This document shows, piece after piece, positions 59,901 through 64,000 of a DNA stretch of 64,000 bases. Location of the stretch: positions 4,712,001 to 4,776,000 of the forward strand of contig NZ_JADOUF010000001.1 of assembly GCF_015751905.1 (NCBI RefSeq), written 5' to 3'. The stretch is from Longispora fulva. Its GTDB lineage: Bacteria; Actinomycetota; Actinomycetes; Mycobacteriales; Micromonosporaceae. Every line of letters begins with the position of its first letter. The stretch's first letter is position 1. The notes under the pieces were generated by a model. The model was not told the origin of the DNA. It saw only the letters and a list, made by a program, of their open reading frames with translations, and searched no databases. A program made the translations under genes and the position numbers.

Positions 59901-59930
59901 GACACGTCGGTGCTGTTCCGCAGCCCCTGA
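56901..59930 (+). CDS. Secreted PQQ-type sugar dehydrogenase/PKD multidomain protein, paralogue 3
   Basis: 1,009 residues; ATG 56901, signal peptide to about residue 33. Propeller with FAADGRVFVAQKGGMIKV, DRGLLGMALAPNFPADPYVYVLYT, PSHSIGDLKFGADGALYVSGGEGA; PKD with DHGPAPLTVSFDASGSTDPDGD; the sandwich WKVGDAIAFTGHG; WSDGGAQTH; a repeat with TSATGGYAFTGLPPDTYGVTV; and the C-terminal YPFWRDFVLDGSS...GIENQAG...PVLRNDTSVLFRS domain. The three paralogues keep every domain, so all may be functional. Ligand and PQQ use are not proven by sequence. Confidence 0.9.
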   Translation: MTLRGVLLRAVLTVVVLSPVCLELTGDPVSAASTLPPGFVQETVFTGLSAPTNIEFAADGRVFVAQKGGMIKVFDSLTDPTPDTFADLSAEVHDFWDRGLLGMALAPNFPADPYVYVLYTYDAKPGGAPPTWGDACPNPPGANADGCVVTGRLSRLQAAGNHMTGPEQVLITDWCQQFPSHSIGDLKFGADGALYVSGGEGASFTFADHGQNGNPCGDPGGANPAPPGAEGGALRAQDVRSLGDPTGLSGTLLRIDPATGAGLPGNPYASSADANARRISAFGLRNPFRLAVRPGTSEIWAGDTGWNTWDEIDRVTPGANLGWPCYEGPDRQPAYDAENLNMCESLYTGGGATAPYYAYNHGATVVPGETCPTGGGSVTGLAFAPDSGSYPAEYRGALFFADYSRGCIWAMRAGPDGLPDPTRITNFVTQAVNPVDLAIGPGGELYYPDLNGGTIRRIRYFSANRPPVASFTAVPDHGPAPLTVSFDASGSTDPDGDALTYQWDFQNDGTVDATGVTAGFTYATPGDRTAKLTVTDPGGASASTTLVVHPGEAPPSAFIDSPGGQLRWKVGDAIAFTGHGTDPQDGTIPGSRLSWELILHHCDAAGDCHTHAVQQFTGTSGSFVAPGHEYPAHLELRLTATDSTGLTGTTSVRLDPFTTDVTFASDPPGLQVTAGSDTAAAPFTRTVITGSTTSVGAPTPQTVGGQSYAFRTWSDGGAQTHDVTVGDAPTTYTAHYEAISGNLGITGRALVASTGKPLVGALVTLTPSGRTTTTSATGGYAFTGLPPDTYGVTVSLGRGRCVTPATASVVLDGPKTVDVRVTARADAYGYTCVDGSKPFVPGTQAIALTGDNAVAAVNLPFAFPFYGQSYTKAKVDTNGVLSFTATGSHPDHVSIPTTAAPNGSIYPFWRDFVLDGSSAVLTASSAGAFTVEWRNVSVKGQPTRRVGFSVTLYPDGDVQLGYQGIDPQVDERGGTATVGIENQAGTMGVRYLYHDPVLRNDTSVLFRSP

Positions 59931-59943
59931 CGCGACCCGCACG

Positions 59944-59969
59944 GGGCCCGGGCGGGGACGCCCGGGCCC
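59944..59969. terminator. Terminator after paralogue 3
   Basis: A perfect 11-bp stem (GGGCCCGGGCG / CGCCCGGGCCC) with loop GGGA, 14 bases after the stop and 22 bases before the end of the convergent glycosylase gene. Confidence 0.85.
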
Positions 59970-59990
59970 TCGCGCGTGCGAGGCGAAGCC

Positions 59991-61199
59991 CTACGCCAGT
60001 GCCCGGGACAGCTCCGGGGCCAGATCGCCCCGGTCCGGCAGCGCCACCTCGCCCAGCCCGAGCCAGCCGGCCATCCGCCGCAGCTCGGCCGCCAGGGCCA
60101 CCGCCGTCTCCCCCGCGTCGGCCCCCGGCTCCAACCACGCGGCCGGCACCCGGAGCACCCCGGCGGCCCGGTCGGCCTTGAGGTCGACCCGGGCGGTCAG
60201 CCGGTCGCCATGCAGGAACGGCAGCACGTAGTAGCCGTGGACGCGTTTGGGGGCCGGGGTGTAGATCTCCAGCCGGTACCGGAAGTCGAAGAGGCGCTCG
60301 GTGCGGCCCCGCTCCCAGACCAGCGGGTCGAACGGGCTGACCAGGGTGGCCGCCCGCACCCGGCGGGGCAGCCTGGCGTCGGCGTGCAGCCAGGCCGGTT
60401 TCTTCCAGCCCTCGACCGCCACCGGCCGGAGCACGCCCTCGGCGACCAGGGTCGCGATCGCCGGCTTCGCGGCGTCCGCCGGCAGCCGGAAGTAGTCCCG
60501 CAGCTCCGGCTCCGCCGCCACGCCCAGCGCGCGGGCCGCGACCTCGACCAGGGCCCGGTAGGACTCGGCGAGCGACGGGTCCGGGGTGTCCAGGACGGCG
60601 CGGGGCAGCGCGCGGTCCGGCATCTCATACACCCGCTCGAACTGGCCGTTGCGGTGGCTGGTGGTCACCTCGCCCGCCCAGAACAGGTATTCCAGGGCTT
60701 GCTTGGCGACGCTCCAGTTCCACCAGCCGCCCTTCTTCTTGGGCACGTCGTGCTCGATCTCCCGGGCGGTCATCGGGCCCTTGGCCCGGACCTCGTCCAG
60801 GATCCACCGGACCAGCTCCGGCTGCTCCGCGGCCACCCGGCGCATCCCGCCCCAGGCCCCGTCGAGCGCGCTGGCCATCCGCCAGCGCAGGTGCGGGTGC
60901 AGGCGGACGTCGATCAGGGCCGCCTCGTGCCCCCAGTACTCGAAGAGGGCGCGTTTCGGGCCCGTCGACACCCTGGTCAGCAGGTCGTGCGGATAGGGGC
61001 CTAGCCGCGAGTAGAGCGGCATGTGGTGCGCGCGGGCCAGGATGTTGACCGAGTCGATCTGGATCTGGCCGAGCCGGCCGATCACCCGGCGGGCGTGCCG
61101 CGCGTCGGGCACCCCGGTGGGCAGGGGGTCGGCGAAGCCCTGGGCCGCGAGGGTGACCCGCCGGGCCTGGGCGAGGGTCAGGGTGTCGGGAATGCTCAT
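59991..61199 (-). CDS. YcaQ-family winged-helix DNA glycosylase
   Basis: 402 residues from ATG 61199. LTLAQARRVTLAAQGF, GRLGQIQIDSVNILARAHHMPLYSRLG, WGHEAALIDVRLHPHLRWRM, GWWNWSVAKQALEYLFWAGEV and SPFDPLVWERGRTERLFDFRYRLEIYTPAPKR...GYYVLPFLHGD are the conserved blocks of the YcaQ/AlkX family, which opens interstrand crosslinks and removes bulky N-alkyl adducts. It is a probable crosslink-repair glycosylase. No good ribosome site. It is divergent from a GNAT gene with 40 bases between starts. Confidence 0.92.
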   Translation of the reverse strand: MSIPDTLTLAQARRVTLAAQGFADPLPTGVPDARHARRVIGRLGQIQIDSVNILARAHHMPLYSRLGPYPHDLLTRVSTGPKRALFEYWGHEAALIDVRLHPHLRWRMASALDGAWGGMRRVAAEQPELVRWILDEVRAKGPMTAREIEHDVPKKKGGWWNWSVAKQALEYLFWAGEVTTSHRNGQFERVYEMPDRALPRAVLDTPDPSLAESYRALVEVAARALGVAAEPELRDYFRLPADAAKPAIATLVAEGVLRPVAVEGWKKPAWLHADARLPRRVRAATLVSPFDPLVWERGRTERLFDFRYRLEIYTPAPKRVHGYYVLPFLHGDRLTARVDLKADRAAGVLRVPAAWLEPGADAGETAVALAAELRRMAGWLGLGEVALPDRGDLAPELSRALA

Positions 61200-61204
61200 A
61201 GTGC

Positions 61205-61239
61205 TCGACAGCGTAGCCAACGGGTCCGACAATTTCGGG
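61205..61239 (+). promoter_or_regulatory. Leaderless promoter of the GNAT gene
   Basis: TCGACA (61205-61210), a 17-base spacer, GACAAT (61228-61233), then 6 bases to ATG 61240. This is a near-ideal sigma-70-type promoter for a transcript beginning at the start codon; no Shine-Dalgarno is present. Confidence 0.6.
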
Positions 61240-61728
61240 ATGATGATCATCCGGGACGCGACCCCCGAGGACCTGCCGGCGACCGTCGACCTGCACGTCC
61301 GCACCTGGCAGGCCGCCTACCGGGGCCTGGTCCCCGACGCCTACCTCGACGCCATCGACCCGGCAGAATGGCTGGCCGTGCAGCGCGGCATCATCGGCAC
61401 CCCGGGTCGGTACCGGATCCTCGCCCTGATCGATCGCGAGATCGTCGGGTTCGCCAGCTTCGGCGACGACCGCGAGGACCCGACGGTGGCCGAGGTGTAC
61501 GCCATCTACGTCGACCCCGCCCGCCAGGGCCACGGCGTCGGCCGGGCGCTGATGGACGAGGCGGTGTCCCGCCTGGCGGGGCGCGCCACCCGGCTGTGGT
61601 GCGCCGAGGGCAACGCCGCCACCCGCCGGTTCTACGAGCGGTACGGCTTCGTCGCCGACGGCGCGACCAAGGTCTTCGACCGCGACGGCCTCAGCCTGCC
61701 GACCCTGCGCTACACGCTGCCCGCCTGA
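61240..61728 (+). CDS. GNAT family N-acetyltransferase
   Basis: 162 residues from ATG 61240. IIRDATPEDLPATVDLHVRTWQAAYRGLVP is a typical GNAT opening; the acetyl-CoA loop is YVDPARQGHGVGRALMDEA (motif A, QGHGVG), and NAATRRFYERYGFV is motif B. Substrate unknown. The predicted start places the gene leaderless. It converges with the mannosyltransferase gene and ends before a hairpin. Confidence 0.92.
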   Translation: MMIIRDATPEDLPATVDLHVRTWQAAYRGLVPDAYLDAIDPAEWLAVQRGIIGTPGRYRILALIDREIVGFASFGDDREDPTVAEVYAIYVDPARQGHGVGRALMDEAVSRLAGRATRLWCAEGNAATRRFYERYGFVADGATKVFDRDGLSLPTLRYTLPA

Positions 61729-61757
61729 CGGACTCGGCCGCGCGCCGCCGGAAGGCC

Positions 61758-61786
61758 CCACGCCGCATGCCGCCCAGGCGGCGTGG
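61758..61786. terminator. Bidirectional terminator, GNAT / mannosyltransferase
   Basis: CCACGCCGC (61758-61766) pairs with GCGGCGTGG (61778-61786) around an 11-base loop. It lies between two converging genes. Confidence 0.75.
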
Positions 61787-61814
61787 AGGCGCGCCGGGTG
61801 CGGCCCGGCCGGGC

Positions 61815-63128
61815 TCAGACGCTGACCGGCAGCGCCTCAGGCTCCTCGACCCGCGCCCACGACCCGGCCTTCCCGTCGATCCCCGGCCGGTACGGCGTGA
61901 AGATCAGCAGCGCCACGACCAGCAGCGCGAACGCGTTCTCCCCGATCTCGCTGGGCAGGTTGTTGCGGTGGTGGTTGCCCGGGGTCCGCCGGAAGAACCA
62001 CACCAGCGACATCGTGAACGACCAGTACACGAGGTTGACCAGGCCGATCCGCCACCAGGCCTTCTTCTCGCGCGGCGCGTCGAGCACCACGTCCACGAGG
62101 ATGATCATGGCCGGCACGATCCAGTACAGGTGGTGGGTCCAGCTGACCGGGCTCACGGCCACGCCGGCCAGTCCGGTGATCGTGATCGCGGCCAGCTCGT
62201 CCTTGGCCTGGTGCGCCTTCGCGGCCCGCCACAGACCGTAGCCGCCGACGGCGAGCGCGAGCACGAGCCAGACCAGCTTGCCGGTCGAGCTGACCGGCAC
62301 CATGTCGTCGATCCGGGCGACCATGCCGTTGATGGCCTGGTTGCCGGGGTTGTCCGGGAAGCCGACGCGTTCGGTGTCCCACAGCACGCTCGTGTAGAAC
62401 CGCCACGAGCTGTGCCAGTCGAACGCCGCCGCCAGCAGGGTGGCCGCGCCCGCCGCGCCGACGGAGACCGCCGCGGCGCGCCACCGGCGGGTGACCAGCA
62501 GGTACAGGATGAAGAAGCCCGGCGTCAGCTTGATCGCCGTGGCGATCCCGATCCCGACGCCCGTCCACTTCGAGCCCCGGCCGCCGAGGATCAGCAGGTC
62601 ACCGAGGATCAGTGCGACCAGGTACAGGTTGATCTGGCCGAAGCTCATCGTCTCCCGGATCGGCTCCAGGGCGAAGATCAGCGCCGTGGTGACGCAGGTG
62701 GCGAACCAGACCGGCCAGCCCCGGCGCTGGGCCACGGGCTTCATGATCCAATACGTGGTGAGCAGGGCCACCAGCAGCGTCGTGACGATCGTGAACCACT
62801 TCACGAACCCGTACGGCAGCACGCCCATCGGGCTCATCAGCACGGCGGCGAACGGCGGGTACGTGAACCCGAGCGTCCCGTTGATCACGTCGGGCTGCGA
62901 GTAGTCGTAGATGTCGTTCCCGGCCAGCCAGAAGGACACTGCCTTCCGGTAGATCCGCAGATCGAACAGGTGGTGCTGGCCGCCGAACTGGTCGGCGAGC
63001 AGCCAGACGACGCCCGACAGCACGGCCACGAACGCGAGTTGCGTGTAGAACCGGGCGTCGGCCGCCGCGACCTTCCGCTTCGCGGTTGCGACCAGCGCGT
63101 GCAGCCGCTGCTTACGACTCTCGATCAA
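61815..63128 (-). CDS. GT87-type polyprenyl-phosphate mannosyltransferase
   Basis: 437 residues from TTG 63128; no ATG or GTG starts this frame early, GGGTGGAG lies close upstream, and the exact start is uncertain. About ten membrane helices. The luminal DLRIY motif (D56) and GNDIYDY...FTYPPFAAVLMSP are typical of alpha-mannosyltransferases of the GT87 family that use polyprenyl-phosphate mannose for lipoglycans. GQINLYLVALILGDLL and SPVSWTHHLYWIVP are conserved blocks. Acceptor unknown. Divergent from the GNAT gene at 63198. Confidence 0.85.
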   Translation of the reverse strand: MIESRKQRLHALVATAKRKVAAADARFYTQLAFVAVLSGVVWLLADQFGGQHHLFDLRIYRKAVSFWLAGNDIYDYSQPDVINGTLGFTYPPFAAVLMSPMGVLPYGFVKWFTIVTTLLVALLTTYWIMKPVAQRRGWPVWFATCVTTALIFALEPIRETMSFGQINLYLVALILGDLLILGGRGSKWTGVGIGIATAIKLTPGFFILYLLVTRRWRAAAVSVGAAGAATLLAAAFDWHSSWRFYTSVLWDTERVGFPDNPGNQAINGMVARIDDMVPVSSTGKLVWLVLALAVGGYGLWRAAKAHQAKDELAAITITGLAGVAVSPVSWTHHLYWIVPAMIILVDVVLDAPREKKAWWRIGLVNLVYWSFTMSLVWFFRRTPGNHHRNNLPSEIGENAFALLVVALLIFTPYRPGIDGKAGSWARVEEPEALPVSV

Positions 63129-63197
63129 GACTCCACCCAAGGATCGGTGACACTGCCGGTGTCCAGAGTACGAAACGACCCACGTACGCTTTTCGGC

Positions 63198-63773
63198 ATG
63201 GCGCTCGGATTCGTTCGACCAGCGCGTCCAGGGGACGCCACAGAACTCGCCCGCATCCAGTTGGAGACGTGGCGGGTGGCGTACCGCAAGCTCGTGCCCC
63301 GCGAGATCCTCGCGGCGCTCGACCCAGACACGCTCGCCGCGCACTGGCGCACGGCGGTCCTGGAACCGCCCGGCCCCCGCTTCCGGGTGCTGGTGGCCGT
63401 CGAGCAGGGCGCCGAGGAGCACACCGTGGGCTTCGCGGCGATCGGGCCCGCGGACGCCGACGACAAGGTGCCCGACGCCGGGGCGTTCACGGAGCTGCTG
63501 GTCGAGCCCCGGTGGGGCCGACGCGGACACGGCAGCCGGCTACTGTCCGCCGCCACCGCGCACTGGCGCGACGACGGGTTCAGCACCGCCCTGGCCTGGG
63601 CCTTCGACCAGGCCCCGGCGACCATCAATTTCCTCACCTCAGCGGGATGGGAGCCCGACGGCGCGCGCCGGGCTCTCGACATGGCCGACGTCCTGGTCCC
63701 CCAGGTGCGCCTGCACGTCTCGTTGACCGAAGATGTCAGCCGCCCGGCCTCCGACGAGGCTGCGGGCGGCTGA
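63198..63773 (+). CDS. GNAT family N-acetyltransferase
   Basis: 191 residues from ATG 63198. FVRPARPGDATELARIQLETWRVAYRKLVPREILAALD is a GNAT opening. LLVEPRWGRRGHGSRLLSAA is the acetyl-CoA motif A, and ATINFLTSAGWEPDG is motif B. TACGCT (63185-63190) ends seven bases before the ATG, so the mRNA may be leaderless. The gene has no Shine-Dalgarno. The two GNATs in this segment are only distantly similar. Its stop lies inside a strong hairpin. Confidence 0.9.
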   Translation: MALGFVRPARPGDATELARIQLETWRVAYRKLVPREILAALDPDTLAAHWRTAVLEPPGPRFRVLVAVEQGAEEHTVGFAAIGPADADDKVPDAGAFTELLVEPRWGRRGHGSRLLSAATAHWRDDGFSTALAWAFDQAPATINFLTSAGWEPDGARRALDMADVLVPQVRLHVSLTEDVSRPASDEAAGG

Positions 63774-63777
63774 CATC
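63732..63777. terminator. Hairpin spanning the GNAT stop codon
   Basis: GATGTCAGCCGCCCG (63732-63746) and CGGGCGGCTGACATC (63763-63777) are perfect 15-base arms; inside them GCCTC pairs with GAGGC. The TGA stop at 63771 is in the right arm. It separates converging GNAT and dapB. Confidence 0.8.
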
Positions 63778-63801
63778 CCCGCCTAGATCTCCTGTCCCAA
63801 G

Positions 63802-64000
<199 letters not shown>

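Noticed and set aside
50045-59930. Mobile element or phage tail fibres explaining the repeated large genes
   Set aside because: No transposase, integrase, terminal repeats or phage genes; signal peptides and dehydrogenase motifs indicate secreted enzymes.

Overview
The window is chromosomal DNA from a high-GC actinomycete. The strong G/C third-position bias, frequent GTG/TTG starts, several apparently leaderless genes and the gene order all point that way. The backbone dapF-miaA-DUF349-miaB-gluABCD-rny-recX-recA-DUF3046 and pspM-pspA-clgR-pgsA-rimO-ftsK-rnj-dapA-thyX-dapB is the conserved actinobacterial neighbourhood also known from Mycobacterium and Streptomyces. Family content suggests Micromonosporaceae, but this is inference; no rRNA or other marker fixes the genus. 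No tRNA, rRNA, CRISPR array, insertion sequence, integrase or prophage was seen.

Layout. 1-7.4 kb: the dapF end, miaA, a DUF349 protein, miaB and the glutamate-type ABC importer gluABCD. 7.4-14 kb: an accessory island with a TAXI-type TRAP transporter (receptor plus fused permease), a divergent NIT-type histidine kinase with a Roadblock partner, and a second TAXI receptor. 14-19.6 kb: rny, an oversized recX, recA under a LexA-box promoter, and DUF3046. 19.6-29.3 kb: MFS exporter, MocR regulator, a divergent flavin-barrel/GNAT fusion, LysE exporter, a degenerate Lhr-like helicase, a VOC protein and a membrane acyltransferase. 29.3-40 kb: a CPBP protease; a tightly coupled operon DUF4178-DUF2617-DUF4247-DUF350-unknown-SpeE-like; and, facing it, envelope-stress genes pspM, pspA, an unknown membrane protein, a substrate-binding/VWA protein and clgR. 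40-48.4 kb: pgsA, rimO, ftsK, rnj, dapA, thyX. 48.5-60 kb: an accessory block with a ribbon-helix-helix protein plus DUF4097, and three tandem paralogues of about 1,000 residues (secreted PQQ-type sugar dehydrogenase/PKD), interrupted by a DUF2752 gene. 60-64 kb: YcaQ-like glycosylase, two GNATs, a GT87 mannosyltransferase and the dapB C-terminus.

How the genes fit together. Three lysine/DAP genes (dapA, dapB, dapF) lie in the window. MiaA and MiaB modify A37 of tRNA, and RimO uses related chemistry on ribosomal protein S12. RecA and RecX form a DNA-damage unit. RNase J and RNase Y are the main RNA-decay enzymes. ClgR, PspA and PspM, with the opposing DUF350/SpeE operon, look like an envelope-stress district. 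The least ordinary parts are the TRAP/histidine-kinase/Roadblock island, the inactivated Lhr gene, the polyamine-like operon facing pspA, the RHH-DUF4097 pair with its palindromic promoter, and the triplicated secreted dehydrogenases.

Boundaries and motifs were read by eye from the sequence. Family names rest on recognised motifs and neighbourhood, not on a database search.
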